Source: Rhodospirillales bacterium (GTDB taxonomy: Bacteria; Pseudomonadota; Alphaproteobacteria; Acetobacterales; Acetobacteraceae). Taken from it: a stretch of 40,248 nt of DNA. The stretch covers positions 1-40,248 of the forward strand of contig CANHKG010000014.1 of assembly GCA_947460455.1 (NCBI GenBank), given 5' to 3'. Position numbers and translations under genes: made by a program. Under the pieces are notes generated by a model. The model was not told where the DNA came from, did not search any database, and worked only from the letters and a program-made list of their open reading frames with translations. Positions within the stretch are counted from its first letter, which is position 1. Each line of letters begins with the position of its first letter. Positions 33,609-40,248 of this stretch are shown here, piece after piece.

Positions 33609-34511
33609 CTACAGGTCGCTGCCGTCGAGGTTGCGGATCGGGGCGCCGGCCATCAGCGCCATGATCCCGGGCAGGGTGGGAAGATAGCGCTCGCCATGCC
33701 CGGCCTCCACCACGGCGGCGACACTGCGGCTGACGGCATCAGCCATCTCCGTCGGCGCGCCGGCCTGCTTGGCCATGCCGCGATAGGTTTCCAGCACGCT
33801 CTGGCCCATCCACAGCTTGCCGCGGCCCCGGCTGTCGTCGCCTTCGCGGATCCAGGGAGCGATCCAGCTGAACATCACGCTGTTCGCCCCACCGGCCTCG
33901 ATCATCGCCGCCAGGGCATTCGGGTCCACGCCCAGCTTCGCCGCGGCGGCGAAGGTTTCGCTGATCACCACGGCATTGCTGAAGCTGACGAAGTTGTTCA
34001 CCAGCTTCACTGTGAGGGCGGCCCCAAGCAGGCCGCAGTCGATGATGGTGTCAGCATAGCATTCCACGATCGGCCGGATGCGCGCGATCAGCGCGGGATC
34101 GCCGCCCAGCAGGCTGGAGAGCCTGCCCTCCTCCGCCTCCTTCGGCGTGCGGCCCACCGGGGCATCCACCATGCCCACGCCCTTCTCGGCCAGCAGCGCC
34201 CCCAACTTGCGCGTGGTCTCCGGCAGGCCGGTGCTGGCATCCACCACCACCATGCCGGGGCGGGCGTGCGGCAGCAGGGCCGTCACCAGCGCCTCCACCT
34301 CCTTCACGCCAGGCAGGAACAGCACCAGCACGTCGCTGGCCGCCACCAGTTCGGCGAGATCCCTGGCCTCCGTGGCCCCGCGCGACACGAGGTCGTCCAC
34401 CGGCACGCGGTTGCGATGGCCCAGCACCGTCAGGGGGTAGCCCTTCAGCAGGATATGCTTCGCCGCCCCATGGCCCATCAGGCCCGGCCCCACGAACCCC
34501 ACGCGCAGCAT
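33609..34511 (-). CDS. 3-hydroxyisobutyrate dehydrogenase-family NAD(P) oxidoreductase
   Basis: 300 residues from the ATG at 34511, where GGAG stands 6 bases upstream; the ATG at 34517 directly abuts GGAG and is less likely. The beta-hydroxyacid dehydrogenase pattern is complete: Rossmann motif GFVGPGLMG, substrate-loop VDAPVGRTPKEAEEG and the catalytic lysine in VKLVNNF. The substrate may be a hydroxy acid such as tartronate semialdehyde or 3-hydroxyisobutyrate; the sequence does not decide. It follows the MFS gene by 14 bp and ends the cluster. Confidence 0.92.
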   Translation of the reverse strand: MLRVGFVGPGLMGHGAAKHILLKGYPLTVLGHRNRVPVDDLVSRGATEARDLAELVAASDVLVLFLPGVKEVEALVTALLPHARPGMVVVDASTGLPETTRKLGALLAEKGVGMVDAPVGRTPKEAEEGRLSSLLGGDPALIARIRPIVECYADTIIDCGLLGAALTVKLVNNFVSFSNAVVISETFAAAAKLGVDPNALAAMIEAGGANSVMFSWIAPWIREGDDSRGRGKLWMGQSVLETYRGMAKQAGAPTEMADAVSRSVAAVVEAGHGERYLPTLPGIMALMAGAPIRNLDGSDL

Positions 34512-34525
34512 CGCCATCTCCGTTG

Positions 34526-35707
34526 CTATTTCCGCAGCAGCATCACCCCCACCACCAGCCCGGGCAAGCCGCACACCAGGAAGCCAATGCCGGGATGCCC
34601 GGTAAGCCCCAGCATCAGCGCATAGACCAGCGGCAGCAGCAGCCCGCCCACCTGGCCGAAGCTCAGCACCCCGCCCGTGGCCGCCCCCGGCATCCCTGGC
34701 GGGGCGAGGCGCACGCATTCACTCAGCACCACGCCGTGCCAGGACATCACCGTGGCGCTCAGCGCCACCGCCACCACGGCGGTGAGCCACACCGGCCAAT
34801 CGGCCGCGATCATCCCCAGCGCCGCGGCACCGGCCGCCATGCCCAGCGCCAGCCCCGCCATCAACACCCGCGGCGCCACATGCCCGCTGGCCAGCCAGCC
34901 CCAGAAGATGCGGCCCGGCACCGCCACCACCATCGCCAGCGAATACATCGCCCCGGCGGCCTCCAGCGAATAGCCAAGCTGGGTCAGCGTGATCACGTAG
35001 TAGCTGGTGAACACGGTCTGCAGACCGTTGAAGGCGAAACAGGCGAAAGACAGCTTTCGCAAAGGCCCAGCGCGCGTAACGGCCACCAGCGTGGTGGCGA
35101 GATCGCCGAATTTCACGGGGTAGCCGGGCTGGCGATCGGAATCGAATTCGCGCCGGCCGGGCTCCAGCATCAGCACGAACAGGAAGCAGGCCGCCGCCGT
35201 CACCAGCATGGCCCCGCGCCAGCCCAGCAGCCCCGTCAGGAACGGCCCCACCAGCCCCGCCAGCAGCAGCGCCAGCGGCACGGAGGTCTGCTTCAGCGCG
35301 AACACCAGCGGCATCAGCCGTGGCTCGGTATAGCGCGCCAGCAGGTGGGAGGAGGCGGGCGTGGACATGGCCGAGCCGCCCCCGCCAATCACCGCCGCCA
35401 CCGCCCACAGCAGCAACGGCCCCGATGCCGAGACCGCAAGCCCGCCGGCCACCAGCGCGAGCGCCACCTGGCTTACGCGCAGTGCCCCGTGGCGCAGGAT
35501 GAAGCTGCCGCAGCCGAGCTGGAACACCAGCGAGCCCACCGCGGCCAGCGCGACATAGACGCCAAGCAGCGCGGGATCGATGCCGAGATCGGCCACCACC
35601 GCCGGCGCGATCACCGGCGGCAGGCCACGGCCGATGGTGGCGAAGGTCTGCTGCACCGACATCGCGCCGAGCGCCAGCAGCATCAGGTTGAAAGGGCGGG
35701 ACGCCAT
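34526..35707 (-). CDS. MFS transporter
   Basis: 393 residues from the ATG at 35707, with about twelve membrane helices in two six-helix halves separated by a short polar loop (EPGRREFDSDRQ) near the middle. Family-type features are LGVYVALAAVGSLVFQ in helix 2 and GRIFWGWLASG between helices 8 and 9. The likely role is uptake of an organic acid or a similar small molecule for the enzymes encoded around it; this is inferred from context. It is co-directional with its neighbours (14 bp and 20 bp gaps), so it is part of an operon. Confidence 0.92.
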   Translation of the reverse strand: MASRPFNLMLLALGAMSVQQTFATIGRGLPPVIAPAVVADLGIDPALLGVYVALAAVGSLVFQLGCGSFILRHGALRVSQVALALVAGGLAVSASGPLLLWAVAAVIGGGGSAMSTPASSHLLARYTEPRLMPLVFALKQTSVPLALLLAGLVGPFLTGLLGWRGAMLVTAAACFLFVLMLEPGRREFDSDRQPGYPVKFGDLATTLVAVTRAGPLRKLSFACFAFNGLQTVFTSYYVITLTQLGYSLEAAGAMYSLAMVVAVPGRIFWGWLASGHVAPRVLMAGLALGMAAGAAALGMIAADWPVWLTAVVAVALSATVMSWHGVVLSECVRLAPPGMPGAATGGVLSFGQVGGLLLPLVYALMLGLTGHPGIGFLVCGLPGLVVGVMLLRK

Positions 35708-35727
35708 AGTGCGGTCAGTGCCGCCCC

Positions 35728-36468
35728 TTAGCCGATGCGGCGGCGATAGAGCGCGATCAACCGTTCCCAGTGCCGCTCCGCCGCCTGCAGGTCGTAGATC
35801 TTCCGCTCGGGGAAGGCGAAGCCGTGATGCACGCCGGGATGGATCTCCAGCTCGCCCGCGGCGCCCGATTCATCGAACAACCGCTTCAGCTCCGCCACCA
35901 TCGGCAGCGGCGCCAGCTCGTCGTGCTCGGCGCAGGAGATGTAGAGCTCCGCCGTGCCCTGCCCCAGCGTCAGATGCGGGCTTTCCTCCGCATCGCTCAC
36001 CAGCCAGGTGCCGTAGAAGCTCGCCGCCGCGGCCACCCGGCCGGGGTAGCGGGCGGCAGCGGCCAGCGCGTAGGGCCCGCTCATGCAGTAGCCGTGCACG
36101 CCGACGGGGCCGGGTTTGGCCGGGGCGAACCCATCCAGGAAGCGCAGCATGTCGGCCACATCCGCCATCACCGGCGGGATGGTCATTTTCGTGCGGATGG
36201 CGCGCATGCGGTCGCGCTCCGTGTCGCCCATCACCAGCACGCCGGGGCCGAACTTCGTGTCGCGCCCAGCACGGTAGTAGAGGTTGGGCAGCAGCACGCA
36301 GTAGCCGGCCGTGCCCAGCCGGCGGGCCATCAGGTACAGCTCCTCGCGGATGCCCGGCGCATCCATCAGCATCAGCACCGCCGGGTGCGGCCCGCCGCGC
36401 TCCGGATGCACGATGAAGGTCTCCATGGCCCCCGCTTCCGTGGGGATGTCGACGATCTGCTCGATCAT
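35728..36468 (-). CDS. Dienelactone hydrolase family protein
   Basis: 246 residues from the ATG at 36468 (GAGGA upstream). It is an alpha/beta hydrolase with the DLH cysteine nucleophile in GVHGYCMSGPYA, an acid in CAEHDELAP and the histidine in GVHHGFAFPER. The motif PAVLMLMDAPGIREE near the N terminus is typical. It should hydrolyse a small ester or lactone. It is 10 bp downstream of the gamma-glutamyltransferase gene and 20 bp ahead of the MFS gene. Confidence 0.93.
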   Translation of the reverse strand: MIEQIVDIPTEAGAMETFIVHPERGGPHPAVLMLMDAPGIREELYLMARRLGTAGYCVLLPNLYYRAGRDTKFGPGVLVMGDTERDRMRAIRTKMTIPPVMADVADMLRFLDGFAPAKPGPVGVHGYCMSGPYALAAAARYPGRVAAAASFYGTWLVSDAEESPHLTLGQGTAELYISCAEHDELAPLPMVAELKRLFDESGAAGELEIHPGVHHGFAFPERKIYDLQAAERHWERLIALYRRRIG

Positions 36469-36478
36469 GTGTGTGTCC

Positions 36479-38077
36479 TCATGCGGGCACAGCATAGCCT
36501 TCGCGGCGTGGATCGGCGCCACCCACCATGGCACCGCTATCGGGATCGAGCGCGATGCCCTGCATGCCGCCCACCGCCAGCGTCCAGTCCGGCGCCGCCT
36601 CCACGCCGTGGCCACGCGCCGCGAGGGCTGCCAGCACATCGGGCCGGAAGCGGCCTTCCGCCTGCACCCGCCGCCCATCCCATAGCCGGGCGCGGGGGGC
36701 CTCGATCGCGTCCTGGATGCCCAGGCCGAAATCGACGTGCTGCACCAGGGCCTGCACCTGTGTCTGCGTGATGCCGTAGCTGCCCGGCGTGCCCAGCGCG
36801 AGCACCGGCCGGCCGCCGCGCAGCACGATGCTGGGCGCGGTGGAGCCCATCAGCTGCCCGCCGGGGATCAGCGCGTTCGGGCCGCGCGGATCCAGCTCGC
36901 CCCAATACAGCGCGTTGTTCAGGCACACGCCGGTGCCAGGCACGACAATGCCGGAGCCGAACAGCGCGCCGAGACTCTGCGTGAGGCACACCACATTCCC
37001 CCAGCGATCCGCCACCGACAGCGAGGTGGTGTGCTGGCCCGCCTGCTTGCCCTCCGGCGGCGCCACCCACTGCTCCGTCGGCCCTTCCACCGGCACGCCA
37101 TCCATCAACCGCGCGCGCAGCCGCGCCACGCTGGCATCGCCGAGCAACTCCGCCACCGCCTCCGGCGAGCCGCGGCCGATGCGGATGCGCTCCCCCGCCG
37201 AAAGCCGGATCGCACGCCACACGGCATCCAAATGCTCCAGCCCGTCGCGCTCCATGCGGCGCAGGTCGATCCCGTCCAGCAGGCGCAGCGCCAGCAGATA
37301 CTGGAAGCCCTGGCTGGGTAGCGGCGGGGCATGCACATGAAGGCCGCGATACGCCACCGCCACCGGGTCCTCCCAGGTGGTGCGCACCGCCATCACGTCG
37401 TCCATCGCCAGGCACCCGCCCAGCGCCTGCACATGCGCCACCATCGCCTCGCCCAAGGCGCCGCCATACAGATGGCCCGGGCCCTTCGCCGCGATCGCCT
37501 CGAACGTGTTCGCCAGATCGGGCTGGCGCAGCACCTCGCCCTGCGACACCGCGCCGCGCCCCAACGCATAGTTGCGGTTCCACTCGGCGAACCCCGGCTG
37601 CTTCGCCATCTCCGCCGCCGTCATCGCCACGCCGCTCACGTTATAGCGCGTGGCCGGAAACCCATCCCGCGCCAGAGCGATCGCCGGCGCCAGAACCTCC
37701 GCCAAACTCTTCGTGCCACCCGCCTCCAGCAACGCGCACCAGCCGGCCAAATTCGCTGGCCCCGTGACGGTGTTCGCCCCGCGCAGCATCTCCGCGCGCT
37801 GGCTGAACCGGCCCACCGGAAACGCCTTCGGCACCAAGCCACGGAACATCAACGCCCGCACCCGGCCCTCGCGCGCCGAATACACCGTGGCCATGCCGCC
37901 GCCCGCCAGGCCCGACATGAACGGCTCCACCACCCCCAACGCCGCCGCCGTCGCAGCCGCCGCATCAAACGCGTTGCCACCCGCCCACAAAACCCGAGCC
38001 CCCGCCGAGGCCGCCATCGGATGCGCCGCGGCCACCATGCCATGCACCGACGACACCACCGGCCTGCTACCACTCAT
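36479..38077 (-). CDS. Gamma-glutamyltransferase family protein (downstream paralogue)
   Basis: 532 residues from the ATG at 38077 (AAGGAG upstream). It is an Ntn-hydrolase with the autoprocessing/nucleophile threonine T350 in GQHTTSLSVADRWGN. Other family marks are GGNAFDAAAATAAALGVVEP and SGLAGGGMATV near the N terminus, and TPGSYGITQTQVQ in the small subunit. There is no signal peptide, unlike periplasmic GGT, so it is probably cytoplasmic and may be an acylase or hydrolase on gamma-glutamyl or related amides. Length and nucleophile position are identical to the next paralogue upstream. A 234-bp gap of nested hairpins separates the two. Confidence 0.93.
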   Translation of the reverse strand: MSGSRPVVSSVHGMVAAAHPMAASAGARVLWAGGNAFDAAAATAAALGVVEPFMSGLAGGGMATVYSAREGRVRALMFRGLVPKAFPVGRFSQRAEMLRGANTVTGPANLAGWCALLEAGGTKSLAEVLAPAIALARDGFPATRYNVSGVAMTAAEMAKQPGFAEWNRNYALGRGAVSQGEVLRQPDLANTFEAIAAKGPGHLYGGALGEAMVAHVQALGGCLAMDDVMAVRTTWEDPVAVAYRGLHVHAPPLPSQGFQYLLALRLLDGIDLRRMERDGLEHLDAVWRAIRLSAGERIRIGRGSPEAVAELLGDASVARLRARLMDGVPVEGPTEQWVAPPEGKQAGQHTTSLSVADRWGNVVCLTQSLGALFGSGIVVPGTGVCLNNALYWGELDPRGPNALIPGGQLMGSTAPSIVLRGGRPVLALGTPGSYGITQTQVQALVQHVDFGLGIQDAIEAPRARLWDGRRVQAEGRFRPDVLAALAARGHGVEAAPDWTLAVGGMQGIALDPDSGAMVGGADPRREGYAVPA

Positions 38078-38101
38078 GGATGCTCCTTAGGGGGACAGGA
38101 A

Positions 38102-38155
38102 GGAAGGCCAGGGCTCTGCCCTGGACCCGCCAGGGACCTGAGGTCCCTGGACCCA
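38102..38155 (-). repeat. Palindromic intergenic element, copy C (reverse, divergent)
   Basis: Reverse-orientation copy with both hairpins kept but changed: CCAGGGC-TCT-GCCCTGG, and CAGGGACCT with AGGTCCCTG around a single G. Relative to copies B and D, two stem positions have changed on both arms together, so pairing is preserved. Confidence 0.75.
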
Positions 38156-38162
38156 CGTTAGC

Positions 38163-38235
38163 TTCCGCCTTCGGCGGGGAGGGGCCATCGAGGCGGTGGA
38201 GAAACCCGGACGGCCCCTCCCCGCCGAAGGCGGAA
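38163..38235. repeat. 24-bp perfect inverted repeat with 25-bp loop
   Basis: Bases 38163-38186 and 38212-38235 are perfect reverse complements (24 bp). Each arm itself contains a small palindrome (CCGCC-TTC-GGCGG on the left, CCGCC-GAA-GGCGG on the right). It lies between hairpin copies C and D, so the whole 38102-38297 segment is a nested inverted structure. Confidence 0.9.
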
Positions 38236-38240
38236 AAGTG

Positions 38241-38297
38241 AAGGGGTCTGGGGCCTAAGGCCCCAGTGGGGTCCAGGGGCAAAGCCCCTGGCCTTCC
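38241..38297 (+). repeat. Palindromic intergenic element, copy D (forward)
   Basis: Nearly identical to copy B: CTGGGGCCTAAGGCCCCAG and CCAGGGGCAAAGCCCCTGG. It lies 14 bp after the stop of the upstream gamma-glutamyltransferase gene and is inverted relative to copy C. Confidence 0.8.
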
Positions 38298-38311
38298 CCC
38301 CCTATCACCCC

Positions 38312-39910
38312 TCAGGGCGCCACGGCGTAGCTGTCGCGGCGGGGGTCGGCGGCGCCGGTGAGGGCACCGTTGCTGGGGTCGATGGAGACGGCCTGCATGC
38401 CGCCCACCTGCATGGTGAAGTCTGGCGCCTTCACCGCGCCGTGGCCGCGGCGGACGAGGGCGGCGATGACTTCGTCGCGGATGCGGCCTTCCACGTCGAT
38501 CTTGGTGCCGTCCCACAGCCGCCCGCGGGGGGCGGCGATGGCGTCCTGGATGTCCAGGCCGAAATCGACGTATTGCACCAGCGCCTGCACCTGCGTCTGC
38601 ATGATGCCGTAGCTGCCCGGCGTGCCGATGGAGAGCACCAGCTTGCCGTCCTTCGTGCCGATGGAGGGGGAGACGCAGAGCGCGATCTCGCCACCGGCCA
38701 CCAGCGGCGCGCGGCCCCCGGTGTCCACTTCCGACCAGTAGAGAAAGTTGTTCATGCACACGCCGGTGCCGGGAACCACGATGCCGTTGCCGAAGCCGGC
38801 GCCAAGCGACTGGGTGATGCACACCGCGTTGCCGAACTTGTCGGCGATCGACAGCGAAGTGGTGTGCTCCTTGTTCAGGTCGATCGGCTGCGGGGTAACA
38901 AACTGCTCCGTCGGGCCTTCAACGGGCTTGCCGTCGGCCACGCGGGCGCGCAGCTGGGCCACGTTTGCGTCGGACAGGATTTCGGCCAGCTCCGCGGGGT
39001 TCGGGTTGTTGCGCGCAATGCGCACCCCAGCGGCCAGGCGGATGGCGCGGAACACGGTGTCCAGGTGGTCCACCCCGTTGCGCTCCATGCGGCCGAGGTC
39101 GAAGCCCTCCAGGATGCGCAGCGTCAGCAGCCACTGGAACGCTTCGGAGGGCGGGGACATGCTGTGCACCGTCAGGCCGCGATAGTTCACGCTGATCGGA
39201 TCAACCCAGACCGGCTTCACGGCGGCCAGGTCTTCCTCGGTGATGCAGCCGCCGATGGATTGCAGGTAGGCGGCCATCTTCTTGCCGAGCGGCCCGCCGT
39301 AGAGGTGGCCGGGGCCGTCCTTCACGATGGCCTCGTAGGTGGCGGCCAGGTCGGGCTGCTTCAGCACCTCGCCCTGCTTCACGCGGCCGCGGCCGAAGGC
39401 ATAGACGCGGTTCAGCTCGGCGTATTGCGGATGGTCGGCCAGCTGCACGCAGGAGAGGTTGGTCAGCTCCACGTTGAAGCGGCCCAGCGGGAAGCCGTCG
39501 CGCGCCAAGGCGATGGCGGGGGCGAAGACTTCGGCCAGGGAGAGCTTGCCGTGCGCGCGCACCAGCTCGCACCAGCCGGCGAGGTTGCCCGGCGTGCCGG
39601 AGGCCAGCGGGTGGCGCTGGATTTCCTCGCGCTCGGCGAACTTGCCGGCGGGGAACTTGCCGGGGATGCGCGGGGCGTAGTTGAGGCAGCGCACGCGCTG
39701 TTCGGCGGCGATGTAGCAGGTGGCATAGCCCAGGCCGGCGAGGCCGGACATGTAGGGCTCCACCACGTTCAGCGCGGCGGTGGTGGCGGCGGCGGCGTCG
39801 AAGGCGTTGCCGCCCATCGCCAGAATGCGCGCGCCGGCGGAGGCAGCCAGCGGATGTGCCGCGGCGACCATGCCGTGCACGGAAGAGACGATGGGGCGTT
39901 TGCCGTCCAT
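38312..39910 (-). CDS. Gamma-glutamyltransferase family protein (upstream paralogue)
   Basis: 532 residues from the ATG at 39910 (AGGAAA upstream). It has the same architecture as its neighbour at 36479-38077, with nucleophile T350 in KEHTTSLSIADKFGN, GGNAFDAAAATTAALNVVEP near the start and GTPGSYGIMQTQVQ in the small subunit. There is no signal peptide. The shared length and nucleophile position, with clear sequence divergence between the two, point to an old tandem duplication kept under constraint. The BadF-type gene ends 38 bp upstream, so the two are probably in one operon. Confidence 0.93.
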   Translation of the reverse strand: MDGKRPIVSSVHGMVAAAHPLAASAGARILAMGGNAFDAAAATTAALNVVEPYMSGLAGLGYATCYIAAEQRVRCLNYAPRIPGKFPAGKFAEREEIQRHPLASGTPGNLAGWCELVRAHGKLSLAEVFAPAIALARDGFPLGRFNVELTNLSCVQLADHPQYAELNRVYAFGRGRVKQGEVLKQPDLAATYEAIVKDGPGHLYGGPLGKKMAAYLQSIGGCITEEDLAAVKPVWVDPISVNYRGLTVHSMSPPSEAFQWLLTLRILEGFDLGRMERNGVDHLDTVFRAIRLAAGVRIARNNPNPAELAEILSDANVAQLRARVADGKPVEGPTEQFVTPQPIDLNKEHTTSLSIADKFGNAVCITQSLGAGFGNGIVVPGTGVCMNNFLYWSEVDTGGRAPLVAGGEIALCVSPSIGTKDGKLVLSIGTPGSYGIMQTQVQALVQYVDFGLDIQDAIAAPRGRLWDGTKIDVEGRIRDEVIAALVRRGHGAVKAPDFTMQVGGMQAVSIDPSNGALTGAADPRRDSYAVAP

Positions 39911-39948
39911 GGAGATTTCCTGCCGTATTTGTCGTGATCGAGAGGGTC

Positions 39949-40248
39949 TCAGCCTGCGCCGGGTCGGGCGCGCGCGCAAGCCAGCCGGGCGGCCGCCAGG
40001 GCCGCATCGGTGATCTCCATGCGCAGCGCCACGCCGGGAAGTTCTTCGCGCATCGCGTCCAGAATGGCGGGGTGCAACCCGGCGGCGCGGCCGAGAACGA
40101 CCACGTCGCGCGGGCCTTCACGGGCGATCAGGGCGCGGGCCAGCACGGCGAGTTCCGCGCCGGCCTCGCGCAGCACGGCGAGTGCCGCGGGATCATCCGC
40201 GCCCACGGTGGCGACGGCACGGGCCAGCAGCGCCACGGCCGTGCGCCC
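39949..40248 (-). CDS. BadF/BadG-type ATPase or kinase, C-terminal part (cut by window edge)
   Basis: The frame is open to the window edge and gives 99 C-terminal residues. The tail (VVVLGRAAGLHPAILDAMREEL, then TDAALAAARLA) resembles the second ASKHA domain of the BadF/BadG/BcrA/BcrD and N-acetylglucosamine kinase group. The N-terminal ATP site is outside the window, so function cannot be fixed; a sugar kinase is as likely as a dehydratase activator. The GTG at 40236 is internal. Confidence 0.65.
   Translation of the reverse strand, partial: GRTAVALLARAVATVGADDPAALAVLREAGAELAVLARALIAREGPRDVVVLGRAAGLHPAILDAMREELPGVALRMEITDAALAAARLACARARPGAG

Overview
The window is about 40 kb of very GC-rich DNA (roughly 70% G+C by eye) with strong G/C third-position bias. 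Gene families, tRNA types and the block murA-hisG-hisD-infA-maf-RNase E/G-yacG-tRNA-Phe point to an alphaproteobacterium, most likely an Acetobacteraceae (Roseomonas-like); that placement is inference. No phage, insertion sequence or CRISPR array was recognised. Layout: (1) 1-534, the 3' end of an MmgE/PrpD-family gene. (2) 539-8582, a potassium-uptake locus: kdpFABC on the minus strand with an extra 32-codon membrane ORF ahead of kdpF, and kdpDE divergent on the plus strand. The shared 133-bp control region carries a KdpE-box-like direct repeat. (3) 8617-19223, a minus-strand block: a 2,472-residue RTX protein, a GGDEF diguanylate cyclase, an OmpR-type regulator with a degenerate receiver, and an amidase. 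The RTX protein has 23 tandem units whose lengths cluster at 73, 82 and 91 residues, nine-residue steps. (4) 19424-20646, tRNA-Thr(GGT) and two small uncharacterised plus-strand genes. (5) 20643-22934, an SMP-30/gluconolactonase-like gene divergent from a CYP153-like cytochrome P450, with a TATAAT promoter and operator-like dyad between them. (6) 23042-25197, a PEP-CTERM exported protein with a near-consensus sigma-54 promoter and two upstream repeated boxes, then an OpgC-like membrane protein. (7) 25288-32369, housekeeping genes on the plus strand: dcd, murA, an orphan small gene, hisG (short form), hisD, infA, maf, a compact RNase E/G, yacG and tRNA-Phe(GAA). (8) 32459-40248, a zinc-free MDR reductase gene (plus), then a minus-strand catabolic-looking cluster: BadF-type ATPase (partial), two tandem gamma-glutamyltransferases of identical length, dienelactone hydrolase, MFS transporter and a 3-hydroxyisobutyrate dehydrogenase-family enzyme. 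Four copies of a palindromic intergenic element occur as two inverted pairs. One pair brackets the orphan gene between murA and hisG; the other lies between the two gamma-glutamyltransferase genes. The stems differ between copies by paired, compensating changes. How the genes connect: KdpDE should sense potassium or turgor stress and drive the divergent kdp operon. The RTX giant beside a cyclic-di-GMP synthase and an atypical regulator suggests a surface or biofilm module. The PEP-CTERM gene looks under sigma-54 control, as known for some exosortase-linked systems. The regions most worth a second look are the PEP-CTERM promoter, the RTX array and its regulators, and the hairpin elements.
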